The notes below the pieces were generated by a model. That model had not been told where the DNA came from. It did not search any database and saw nothing but the letters and a program-made list of their open reading frames with translations. 64,000 nucleotides of DNA from Lingula anatina (lineage: Eukaryota; Brachiopoda; Lingulata; Lingulida; Lingulidae). Location: positions 158,466 through 222,465 of the forward strand of contig NW_019775515.1 of NCBI RefSeq assembly GCF_001039355.2. Reading direction: 5' to 3'. Every line of letters begins with the position of its first letter. Position 1 is the first letter of the stretch. This document shows positions 42,459-54,316 of the stretch, piece by piece. A program made the translations under genes and the position numbers.

Positions 42459-45400
42459 TTATGTTTTCACTTGGATATTGGTTTGGTGCTTATTTCACTC
42501 CTTCTCTTAGTCTTTTTGGTGAAGACAAAATTTTGAACAAATTAAAACAAATGAACAAACCAGACATGCTGAAACTGTCAGTCTGTTCGGTCATGACCGG
42601 GAAAATTTGTCTGGACCGGTTAAAAATTGGACTTGGTCAGTCCAAAGGATCGGCAAGAGTTTTAAGAGCCGCAATTTTGAATTTACAGTCATCATTCGAC
42701 ATACTTCACTTATAAAATTATATAAAACCCAAAGCGTTTTTCCCCTTCCATTTCAAACCTATCACATTCACAAACAAAGTAAGCTACCCTAATCGTACTG
42801 GTAGTATCTGTCTCAAACGAATAGGGTGATTTTACGGTCTGACAAAAATCCATTCGGTCTTGCAAATTTTCCATAACTGCCGGTCCAAATGTCCGGCCAT
42901 TCTGAAAAGTTTTCAGCATGTCTTACAAACCAAATTAAATTCTTCAGGATTTGACATCGTGGAGTAAGAAACAAATTCATTTCCATTAGTCTAATGGAGA
43001 AGCATATTTCCCCTTGCAGGCTCCTAGCTTAGAATACTTGGATGTCAGGAACTGTACCATTAGTGATCAGGGCATGGGTATCTTGGGGCGCTCTCTCCGC
43101 CTGGGCTCTACACTCAGCATTCTGCACATGGAGAATGTGGGGCTGGCAGGCAGACCACTCCTTATTCTGGGTATGTAAACTACCATATGTGATTAAATAT
43201 GATAAACTGTACTTGAAGTATCTGGTTAGCTTTGCACAGGGAAAGATGAATTGTAAATATTATTGTTCTGTATTGTCTCAATACTAGAGTCCGTTATTAT
43301 TTTACCCAGTGCCATATAACCATGTTATATAATAGTAAAATGCACAGTGAATTTTTTAACTGACATTAGTTTAATATCTCATTTTTTATTAGACAATTTT
43401 TTTCAGTCTAGAAATGTTGTTTAAACAAAAAGAAATTACCCAATGCAGATACAACTTGAAACTTATTTAGGAAATAAACTGACTGATAAGCATTTCATTT
43501 TCTTTTCAGTTGCTGCCCTGAAGCTTAATGAACTGCTTAGGGAATTGTTCCTGGCTGATAACCGTCTCATGCCTTCAGATGCCATACAACTGGGAAACCT
43601 GCTCAAGTTTAACCACCGACTCAAGTTACTGGACATAAGAAATAATCATATACAGGTATGCCCTTTTAATGTTTGAATAATCTGATGTTTGAATAGCTCA
43701 TTGCAGGTAAAAGGCAATTTTTTGCATTTAGTACATATTTTTTCTGCATTAACTGTGATTGTTGAAAGAGGAAAATGCATACTTTTTCTACTTATTAGAA
43801 TGAAGTATTTGATGGGTTATATTGACAGAATGTCACTTGCAATATTTGTTCTCATATATGTTGAACTTAATGAAATGATCAGTGGTGTGAGGGTTGCCTA
43901 CAGTATTTTCCCACTTTGAGACATCTTTTTTCCTCCATTAATCAATTTAATTCTAATATTATTCCCTTGTTTGGGATGTGAAGAGATGTATAAGTAAGAC
44001 AGAGTGGAAAAAAGATGTAATGGAAGTGGAAAATACTGTAGAATGACTGATGAGCAAAAATGTTGTCTCATGTTGTTTCAGGATGTTTGACTCAGTTGTG
44101 GGTTACTTGTTCTACCTTTTTAAAGGTTTATTGCACTCATGAGCTTAGTCATATGAAGAGAACATTAAATTATGTCTTTTTTTAGGATGTTGGACTAACT
44201 CATCTAAGTGATGGGTTATATGAGCAGAGCTTGGACAATGGTCTCCATACTTTGGTGTTATGGAACAATCAACTCACTTTTCAAGGAATGCAGTCATTGT
44301 CCAGGGCACTGGTAAGTAGTACCACAGTTTGCAATGGTTGTCATAAGCACTGGTAAGTAGAAGCACCATAAAATGCAGTCATTGTCTAGGGTGCTTATAA
44401 CTTTTAAGCTTTATATTGTCTATCCTTCAGATTTTATCCTACTATTAGCTTGGTCTGGTTGTATAAAAATCATTATGCACTGCAGTAAAAGGTATTTTGT
44501 CTCTGCTTAGTCTAAGTGTATTCTTTTCTTCTTTTCCCCCCAAAATGACTTATCAATCTGGTTAAGTTTTTTTTCCTTCTTGCTGTCATACTTTTCTACA
44601 TATAACCACAAGTTTTTATTGTTTTTGTTTTTTCAGTCCTCCACAAAATGTCTACAGACATTGAACCTAGGACATAACAATATCAGCAATGAGGGGATAT
44701 TAAGGTTAAAGGAAGGTCTCCTACAGAACAGGTCATTGCTAAGGATAGGATTACAAGCAGCCAAAATTTCTTGTGAAGGTAGGCATTAGATGAGCACTAG
44801 ATCAGTTGCTGTGAAGTATGATGTTAGCACTGACCCCTCACCCACTGATACGTAGCCAGTAAGGTATTGCAAAAGTTCTTGGCACAGAGTGATTTTGAGC
44901 CTTTTGGGTCACAAGCTACATGGTTGTTGTTGTTCATTAATAATCCAAGTCATGATGTCAAACATTTAATTTTTTATCTGCTGGACAAACAGCCATATTT
45001 CCAAAGAGACACAGTAGACACTAATTGTAACCATGAATGTCTAGCTGATCAGTAAAGCAAGTATTATAATACTATATATAAATTTTTGAAAAAAATTTAG
45101 GAGCTATAATATAAAATTATTTGTTCTTTTTTGAATAATAAACAATGTGATTTGAAGTTGGATTTAACTATAATCCTGAGTGTTGCCCTATCTTTCAGGT
45201 GCCATAGCTTTAGCAGAATTTGTAGCTGACAGCCCAGAACTCTTGAGGATGGATTTGAGAGAAAATGACATCAAGACTGCTGGACTGATGGCTCTCTCAT
45301 TGTCACTCAAACACAACACAACAGTCAACAGGATTGACTTGGATAAGGAGCCCAAAAAAGAAAATGTGAGATGCGTTTGTCAAGTTAAATTAACAAATTT

Positions 45401-48091
45401 CACACCTACATAGATGTTTATTTTAACAGTACTGAGTATCAGCATAGTATCAGTTTTTACAATATTTATATTTCACAAAGTATGTATAAACTACATTTAA
45501 TTTACCATCTCTAGGGTGTTAAGGATTATGCTGAACAACAGGAGCGCCTTATCCAAGACATTAACTCTTATTTACAAAGAAACCGTGAGTTGGCCCAGAA
45601 AAGAGCTGAGGAGCAGTCTGCGGCATATGAAGCACAAAATGCCAAAGCTGCGACAGAGGATGGTGCTTCGGATGAGAAATCACTGCCTGAAAATGCCACT
45701 GAAGCCACAGAAGAACAAGTGCCTGTGGCAAAGGGGGTGACCTCTGAGGCAGAAGCTCCCCCAGCTGATAGCTGTCATCCTAAACATCACCCTGACTCAC
45801 TGAAGTTTGTGGAACAGGATCAGGTACGCCCCCAGGAGTCTCTGGACTCCCCAGCCTTTGCACCAGATGGTGCTGTCACCTTCAGTGTCAACAGCGACAA
45901 GGTCCAGTTTATGAAAAATGTTGGGAATGTCATAAAGGAGGATGAAGAGGAAGGACACGAAGCTCAGTGTGATGATAAAGATATAGAGAAGGATGTAGAT
46001 CAAGAGTGTCAAGAACAGGGAGCTGACAATGACAACGAGGCTGACAAGATGGAGGTTTCCTCACAAACTTCTGTTTTGTCACCACTTACATCAGAAGAGC
46101 AGATATCAGGGGGTGACAGTGATTCCACACTTCCTCTGTCTCAAGATGCCAAACTCACTGAAGCCCCTGTGAAGCCTTTGAACACAGCACCCATTCCCTG
46201 TGTCCCCCCACCATCTTCCCTAACCCCTCTCATGGTCCAGACTATCCCCCTGGGAGCCTCTCCCCCTTCTTTTGACTTACCCAGGCAGACCAGCCCTGCT
46301 GCCAGTCCAACCAGAGCTAAGAGGGTGTTCCGTATTAACAGGGTCACTGAGACATCACCCTGCCCCTCACCAGCGTCCTCTCCTGTTGCCACACATCCAG
46401 CAGGTGGCAGTTTTGATGCCATATTATCTTCCCAGGAGCACATGGGAACTGTGGAAAAAACACAGACTGAGGTTCATGAAAACACAGGTCCTTCTCTTGT
46501 CACTCACAGCTCTGAGACTGAGAAAGAAACTAATGATAAGACCCCTAATGAAGCTGCAAGTGTGGAGGAGACTCCAGTTGTGACTGGCACAAATCTTGAA
46601 GCTGGCGACTCCATCAAAGTAACTGATGAGACCACAGTGCAATTACAGCACACTGGAGAAAAAGATAATGCTGGGGTTTCTGAGTCAACTGTAGACTCAA
46701 GGGCCCATATACAGCACTGTGGGGTTACAGGAGATAAGTCTGACAATGGTGAAGAGCCAGTATTACTGAACACTGGTGATGGTAGTCTTCAGGCTGGCCC
46801 TGAGACAGATGGACAGAAGGCTGAGAACTATGTGGTTGATATTCTTCAAGGTGCTGTGAAAACATATCAGGAAAAACTTTGTGAAGACCCAGAAAAAACG
46901 GAGTCAGCTGCAATTGAAAGCCATATAGCTGACCATAGTGTGCAATGTCCTTCTGATGATAGTGCAAATGTAGACGTAGACAGTAGTACTAGTGATGTGC
47001 TTGTGGTGGGTAATAAAACAAAAGAAAACAAACTTGAGACAACGCAGTGTGACTCTGCTCAAGACAATAGTTTGCTTACTTCTTGCACAAAAACTTGTGA
47101 CACAGCAAACGTCCAAACCACTATGTCTGCAGGGGGTGAGGATGTGGCAGAAAACACCACCCCACCAGATCTCTGGGATGTTGATGAAGGAGAAAATGAG
47201 GAGAAGCCAGACTTCCATTCCAGTCTCACCATGAATGGCATGACCAGGGAATTGGCCAAAGTACTGGACAGTCTAGAGGAAACTCCTCAAGGTAGGGAAA
47301 ATATTGGTCTTGGCAAAGTAGAAAAGAATTTCATCAGATGTGTTTTGCACTAATAGTAAAGCAGTAATTTTTCGTCAGTCAACAGCTAACCAAAATTGTT
47401 GTTTACTTCCATTGTTTTGTGAGTGGCCTCATTCCTTAATGTAAGTGCTCACGATAGACATTGAAAATATTGGATGTAAACAATATTTCTGTACTACCTG
47501 TTGATTGTAATAAGTACAGTTGTCTTTTTATTGGTTTTGCAATAATTAAGACTTCTGATGCCCATCATTTTCATAGTCATAGCTTTGTATGGATTTGGTA
47601 GCAGTTCAATAATAATAATAGCAAACCTGCTCAGTTTAGTGTGTATGAATAAAGAGGAGCAAATGTAACAGTGATTGGTTTCTTTGCATATGAAATGTAA
47701 CTATATTTGATTTTGATGTCATTCAGAACCTTCTACACCCAATGACCTGAGGGAGATGGTAGCTGCAGCTCTCAGTGAACAGACAACAGAAAACGGTAAA
47801 GTGATAAATATATTTACCATTGTGCCTTCTTTTGTGTATGAGTATGTTATAAAATGTATTCTCTTTCAACACTTAAAAGGGTGAGGCTTTGTTATACATT
47901 ATACCTAGTGTATCTAATGATTATAAGACGATTTGAAATAATTAACTTGTAGTGTTACTGTTTATTTTCTCAAGGATTACAGATCAACACATTTTGAATA
48001 TGATAAAGGAGAATTACATAAGAATGACTCCTGTTTGATTCCAGAGACAACAGAGGAAGTTCCACAAGAAGATACTTCTGAGAACACTTAG
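36287..48091 (+). CDS. PPP1R37: Protein phosphatase 1 regulatory subunit 37 (LRR protein)
   Basis: Thirteen exons: 36287-36557, 38415-38512, 40368-40413, 41789-41889, 42166-42285, 43020-43170, 43510-43655, 44186-44311, 44637-44778, 45199-45365, 45515-47291, 47727-47795 and 48045-48091. They give 1,086 residues with consistent phases. Exon 1 holds the PP1-docking RVxF-type motif KVSF and the 'DPPNPWHGG' context seen in vertebrate PPP1R37. Exons 2-10 are leucine-rich repeats of the ribonuclease-inhibitor type (LGNLLKFN, RNNHIQ, LNLGHNNIS, MDLRENDIKT), followed by the conserved 'DKEPKKE'. Exon 11 is a 1.8-kb acidic, Ser/Thr/Pro-rich, probably disordered tail, much longer than in vertebrates (about 690 residues in total). 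The protein inhibits and targets PP1. The last two exons are short and acidic. Confidence 0.93.
36558..38414 (+). other. PPP1R37 intron 1
   Basis: 1.86 kb, AT-rich. The open frame at 36576-36854 overlaps no splice signals that would make it an exon and has no recognisable domain. I see no mobile element. Confidence 0.6.
38513..41788 (+). other. PPP1R37 introns 2 and 3 (with the 46-nt exon 40368-40413 between)
   Basis: About 3.2 kb of AT-rich intron with no gene on either strand. Short frames such as 38458-38724 (-) and 40884-41183 (-) look random. The tiny exon 3 is placed by phase and by its match to vertebrate PPP1R37 (QDFDARQETL). Confidence 0.6.
42396..42460. repeat. (TATT)n microsatellite in a PPP1R37 intron
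   Basis: About 16 tetranucleotide units just after exon 5. Confidence 0.95.
42545..42940. mobile_element. Possible small MITE in a PPP1R37 intron
   Basis: The left edge (AACCAGACATGCTGAAA, about 42556) is loosely inverted at the right edge (TTTTCAGCATGTCTTACAAACC, about 42906-42927, the shared core being GACATGCTGAAA). GACCGG/CCGGTC-type words recur between them. The size (about 0.4 kb) and structure fit a decayed non-autonomous DNA element. Confidence 0.35.
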
Positions 48092-50588
48092 GGCCTCCAC
48101 ATGTTGCTAACAATTCTGTCTGCCTGCTGCTGCACAGTGGGCTCAACAAGTGTTGTGTTAAAGCTGGTGCAAAATTGACTCTGCTTGGAATATGTGTCTG
48201 TGCTGAAGTCTTTCCTGACCTCCTTTCAAGTTTAGATTTTCAAAAATTTTTCATAATAGTAATAATGATAATAATAAGTGAAGGGTTTGGATGTGGAGAC
48301 ATGTTTTCATCTTTTACATATGTATTTAGAATGGTTTGACATTTATTTAATTCGTTGGTTCTGTCAACTGTTGGGACAAAACTGGCTAGTCTTGGGTGTA
48401 TAAATAAAGAATAATTTGGTGATATATATGCCCAATAATTAAATAAGCATTTTATTTCAAATAAATCAGAATATCATAGATTAGCTTTGTTGCACTTGTC
48501 ATAAGACATGTTCTCAACATTTGAAATTCTAAATACTTATATTGAATCATAATTTTTGAAGATGAAAATATGTCTTTATCGACAAGGGGGTATTTGCTCA
48601 GATCTTCCTATATCACCTTAGTTTTATTTTTTCTGCTAATTTGAAGCATATTAAATTATCAACTCTCATACATTGTGGTTGTATAATGTTGGATTAGTAA
48701 GTGCAATTTATATTTATCATCCTTTGATGACTGAATATTTCATTGAAGGCAGTGGTGCAGTTTTACAGTGCTTGAACATAAATTATTTTATTTCGAACAA
48801 AGTATTCATAATCATGGACTGTAAGTGACTAATACAAGATGAGTCTTTCCTCTACTTTGACTAATAGTCTTCTTCACTTAAATTATATTTTTGACCAGAA
48901 GGTACCCAATTTTGACACCATTTTTTAAAACTAACATTTATCACCAACTTGAACAGTGAAAGCATGAGTGACTGGAGCTCCAAAGAAATTTAGTTTCGAT
49001 TTATTAACCAATTTATAGTGGAGTTTTAGCCATTGAATCCTGTTTGTAAGTTTGAAAGAATTCAGTTCAATTGTCTGTTCATGTTCCTGTATTTTTTGTT
49101 TAGATATCTTATGATCTCAGACTTCATATACAAAGTTGTGATATAATTTCTTGAAATTTTATGTTGTTTGGTACACGGTGTGAAGCAAGTGGGCCAAACA
49201 AGTATCCACATTTATAGTTGAGCATACCAATATATACATGTACAGGAATATAAAAATGGCAGTAGTTCCCAGATTGAAGCGACTGCTTTTCCTGAAACTT
49301 ATAGGTGACAAGGATTGATCAGGGGGATGAAGTTGCTGCTGAAGAATTTTCCTTTTGCCAATTTTTCATTGAGGGGTTCCCTTCTTTTGGTTTGTCTTTT
49401 TAGTTTAGTTAGACATCAAGCTCTTTGCACAATGCCAGTTATGGTGACCTACTTCAGAAGAGCCATGTGATGGGACTCATGAACCACGCAATGTAAAAGC
49501 AGGGCACTAGTTATTTCATTTAGAAGCATGTATAAATTGGCTTCCAGAGGTCTGTGATTCATTTAGGCAGGATGCTGTGTAGATATGAACCGATACAAAG
49601 ATTATTGATGCAATGATAAGAATTATTGAACTTGATGTAATTTATAACAAAATAAAAGGACTTAATGAGATGAGTCTGGTGTTTGCTATTTTGCCTTGTT
49701 GATGTTCTAGTTTGAGAGCCATCAATATTTGTATGTAATAGAAATGGATTAAATGGAAATCGAACAAAACTTCGCACCAAGACTTGCACAAACTCGCATT
49801 AAAAATATATGACAGCCAAATTATTTGATATAATACTAATGATCACATGTCAAGTGCTCGCTAACAATTTACTGATTGAAAAAGACATTACCTGATTATG
49901 TTGTCCATGGGTAAAGAGCTGGGGGTCAATCAAAGATGTTTTTTAGGCTGTATGATACTGGTTTTTACTTCCTTTAATAATCTATACTAGTTAATAATTC
50001 TGATGATTCATTTAAATATTAACCAACCGTTTTGCATATTTAGAGCGTAAATAAAATCTCAACAGACATAAGGATCTAATAAAATCACAGCATGGTAAAA
50101 ATGCATACATGTTCATACCTAAAATATTTTTACTTATAAGTAGAAAGTTTGCTAGTACTTTAAAGGGATGATTAAAGTCTGTATTCCTACCGAATGCTGC
50201 TGCCTCGGCTTTGAGATTAGTGATCACTCAACAGGGTGTTGCTATCAAACCACCAATATTCTATTAAAGTTAACAATTTCCTTCGAATTCTGTTAGAAGT
50301 TTACATTGATGGCAGGCCAACTATTCCACTGTCCCTGAGCTCACCAAAGGTAGAAAGTGTATACCTGGTTTCCCAAAGTTTGTCATGGGCATTACAGCGG
50401 TCTTAAAAGAAAACCAGACTACATTTGCTATGTTTAGTGAGCCTAGATGAGATAAACTACAGGGAAGGGCCATACTCTGGAAGGCCAACCTCTCATGAAA
50501 TAATGGGCCATGGGCCCAAGATTAAAAGTAATTGCGCTCTAAGCCTCATTTCATGTGTGTAAAATATTTTTAAAAACCACATTATTTT
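48092..50588. other. 3' UTR of PPP1R37 and convergent intergenic space
   Basis: The PPP1R37 polyadenylation signal is probably AATAAA at 48403-48408. The rest, up to the MAP10 stop at 50589, is AT-rich with no supportable gene on either strand; MAP10 must end its 3' UTR here. Short frames at 49559-49789 and 50012-50227 (-) have no features of coding sequence. Confidence 0.55.
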
Positions 50589-53500
50589 TCATCTTAAGGT
50601 TCCATCTGCAGTATCCATGGAAGTTCCCATAGAAAACTCCATGTTGTCAGGATCTGAGGGGCTGTATGAGCTGACAGAGTCTGTGTGGACAGATTCGCGT
50701 TTGACGCGAGGTTGACGTGAAATTCTTGGACGTGGTGACTGGGGAGGTGAGGGAGAAACTGGTGGACGTGGGCTCTGCCTGTGTCCTGGTGAGCCCGAGG
50801 GAGATTTGGGAGATCGATGTGATGTAACTGTAGTGTGTCTAGGTCTAGGTTGTGGCTCTGGAGAAGAATCTCTGTCAAATGAGTCGCTCCTTTCCAACAG
50901 TCTCTTCTGCATGGAGTGTCTTGGAGCAACTACAGGAGATTTGCTGGACAGTGTGGGTGCCAATGGAGGATGGATCCTTAACTTGGATGCAGCAGACGAC
51001 TGGGAATGCTCCGATTTCTTTTCAGATTCTCTGGAATTCTTTGATCTAACAGATGTCTGGGATTGTTTTGAATTGACAGATTTGGGTGAATGATTTGACC
51101 CCACACTCTTTTCCTCTTCTGTTTCGAACAGTTTCTTGTTTTCCACAACAGTGTCTGGATATTCTTCATCATCAGTCTTCTGCCCATGATCTTCAAAGTC
51201 CTCTGAATAGTCAGAGTACTGGGTGCCATCTTGTTTTTTAGCAGATGTCACACTATTTATGTCATCATCATCATCTTCAGGGAAGCCTGGGTTATACACA
51301 GGTTTCACATTACCTTGTTGTGATGCATCATCAGAAAACACTATACTGACGTCAGATGTCCCTTGGCTAGCTTTATCATACTCCTCCTCCTCCCCACCTG
51401 CCTGTGGTATATGTACCTCAATACTCCTCTTAGATGATGTAGTGAGGCTGTATTGGCTGTCTGGGATGTCAGGGGATTGAACAACATCACCACCATGAAC
51501 AGCTGTTAATACTCTGGTCTGTGTAACCAATGGTTTCCTGGAGGCAGGCACTGGAGACTGACGAGAACTTGGTGCAGGAGAATTAAACAAGCTTTCTCTG
51601 GTAAGATCTCTTGATAATCTGAGGAACAAATGTAAGATTCAATAGACTGTATAATCTGTGTAAAGATAATCAAATCAATCAACTAATCAAAGTCCTTCAT
51701 ATATAACATTAATAACAAATTGGGGAAAGTTCATGAAAACATAATCATATCATACAGATAAATCTTAATTTACATTAAAGATACCTTGGGGTTGGAACAG
51801 GCTTTCTGTGTTTCTTTTCACTTCTCTGTATCTCAGCCGTTTCAGCTACTTTTGGTCTTTGAGGGGTACCCACTACTTCTGGTTCTTGCTCAAATGGTAC
51901 ACCTTGAACTAAGGTAGAGGTTTCTGCAACTTTTGCAAACTCCCTCCTTTCACCCTGGTGTTCATGGTGTACAGGTTTTTTCTTAGGTCTTGGTGAGCTG
52001 AGCTGTTTTTCCATTGTTGCCAGAACCTCGGGGTTGGTTCTTGCCATCCTCAGCCTCTGAGTATTGGTCATCCCAAACTTTAGTTTTGTCTTGTGCTGAC
52101 CATAAACTGGAGTTTGTCTTAACCAACCCTTATCCTTTGGTACTTTCTTTTTATGATGGGATGGGTCTTCACATTCATGATACCTGAAGAAGTTTACGAA
52201 TTCTCTGTCACTGACTAAGCAGTAGCCCACACCTACACAATACCAACCTGTGACAATTCAATATACCCAATGGAAAGCAATGTGTGATTTACTTCTTACA
52301 GTAAGAACTCTCTAAAATAATTAAGTGTTATTAATCTCCTACATTTATTCTAAGAGTTACCACCATGACAAACCTATGAGTCTTGTGTGAATGGGGATGT
52401 CTAGCAGATCTTGGCTGTTGCTGGATCAGGTAATCATCAGTGGGCTCTGGCTCAACATCAGTCACCAAATTGGGCACTGAAATTCCCCTCACCAGGGGTG
52501 TTTTTGGTTGTTTTCCAGGGGAGACATGATCATAGGGGACATGACGGACCACTGTGACCTGAGGCTTGGACTTCTGGGGTTCAGGTCGGCTACGTTGGTG
52601 TTGCAGGTTTGTTAATTCTCTAAAGAGAGCATTCAGCAGTGGGAAGTTGTCCACAGAGGGTAGAGGCTGGGGAGTCATGTCATAGGGGTCAGTTCTCCTG
52701 ACCTTCCACTCTCCAGTGTGGGTCTGTCTGTGATATGTTGTATGGTCATGGACGGGTTCCTCAAGGGAGAGGTCTGAGATCTCACTCTCAATCCCACTAG
52801 CAGTTTCATCAGAAGAGTTATCATATGCATCTTGTTTTGCGTATAAATCATTTAAAAGTTTGAAAGAGCTCCCAGTTTCAGCTTTGCTGTTGTAAAACAA
52901 TGGAGGGGGACAATCAATGTTGTTAACAAATATATCATTCAAGGAATCCACATCTGGGTTTATTGATTTTACTTGCAATTGTTTTGATTTTTTCTCAGCA
53001 TCAGTCTGAGTAAACTGTGTTAATAACTCTGGTTTCTTGTTCTCTCTATTTTCATCAGGTTCAGATATCACAACATTTGAGTTTTTGCCTTTGATCTCCA
53101 AGTCTGTCATGATGGTATCAACTGTTTGCACAATATCTTCTTTGTGTTTGCTATCTGTGGCCTCTTTTTCTGGTATCTCCTGCTTCTGTGTTTTGGTTAT
53201 TGCCTGTTCTGGTATGTGGGACAGTAAGCTATATCCCAGACTGAACAGTCTGTGTCCCATAGTGATATAACCTATTTCACTCCCCATCAAATTATACAGC
53301 CTGTATGTGCCTTTCCCTCCATGCACAGAGGGTAAAGATAAACCATTAGCTTTAATATCTGCAACCACGTGGTCAATTGTGTTTTGAAGAGTAACAGTGG
53401 AGCTACCAAGCAGCTTTGGTACCTTAGGATAAGTGTCTATTATCATCACGTACAGTGGCGTGTTGGTAAGATGCATATGGAGTGTTTCTGCAGAGATTTT

Positions 53501-53761
53501 GTACAAACAAGATTTGCCTTTCTTGATGGGGAAATTGCCTTGTTTATCTTTCAGTTCGCTGAACTGTGCAGGTATTTCATAAAAGCTGTCCATTTCAAGT
53601 TTACGCCTGATAGTATCGGCAAGATCTGGATCCACATGATGTATCAAAAGAGTTGGGTAATCAAGCAAACGAAATGCGATGGCTGGAAAACGACAAGAGA
53701 CAGCCGGAATATTGAGAAGGTCCACCACAACTTCCAGTGAAAACAAAGAATCCTGGTTCAT
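50589..53761 (-). CDS. MAP10: Microtubule-associated protein 10
   Basis: Three minus-strand exons, 53761-52374, 52183-51785 and 51618-50589, give 938 residues in one consistent frame (vertebrate MAP10 about 905, usually from one exon). The N-terminal domain (about residues 1-190) shows the family hallmarks: SLEVVVDLLNIPAV, FRLLDYPTLLI, KKGKSCLYKI and PKLLGSSTVTL, followed by 'YNLMGSEIGYITMGHRLFSLG'. Exon 2 carries the conserved block DKGWLRQTP...FGMTNTQRLRMARTNP. The third exon is Ser/Pro/Arg-rich, basic and probably disordered, and would bind microtubules; vertebrate MAP10 localises to stable microtubules, spindle and midbody. It is head to head with FANCM. The two introns are an oddity relative to vertebrates. 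Confidence 0.88.
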
Positions 53762-54316
53762 TTTTCTTTATATTGTTACTCCACATTGAGGGAAAAGTCT
53801 TCCTGAAGTTGATATATAGTAAAATATCGTAACATGTGCACAAAAGTTAAGAAATATAGGCGATCTACACCAAACAAGTTGCTGGCGTTGTCCTTCGCCT
53901 GGAATTCCCTCCTAATATCTGAAAACGAGACCAGAGGGGAATCCCAATTTTTATTGGTTTAACTGGGTCATATGACACAAAATGCGCCATATTGGAGAGG
54001 CCATAAACATGGAAAAGCCTCAGTGCAGAGCAAATTTTTGCATATTTATTGACTGTTGTTCTGTATAAAGTATGATGACAAACGCAGTATGTAGGCGAGT
54101 TTTACAATGAATGTATACTGCTTCAGAGAAGTATCCAAAGTTATAAAATTAGAGCCGCTCAAACGTTTAAGCGTCCAGCCAGCAAGTGACAGCATAGTCA
54201 ACAGGAACGTTGAAAGGCCGAGCGTGTTGAAAGGGTCAACTTTGTTGATTTAAGCCCGCAAACCCCAGCATGAGATGGATTATTAGAAGTGATACTGGTT
54301 TTATGACATCACAGTT
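53762..54316. promoter_or_regulatory. Likely bidirectional promoter of MAP10 and FANCM
   Basis: Only 555 bp separate the divergent start codons, so both 5' UTRs and a shared promoter must fit here. An inverted CCAAT box (ATTGG, 53953-53957) and GC-richer sequence around 53880-54010 and 54165-54250 are present; no TATA box is convincing. Promoter activity is inferred. Confidence 0.6.

Noticed and set aside
45797-47259. Several minus-strand and alternate-frame ORFs in the long PPP1R37 exon
   Set aside because: They overlap a phase-consistent 1.8-kb exon and have no domain content.
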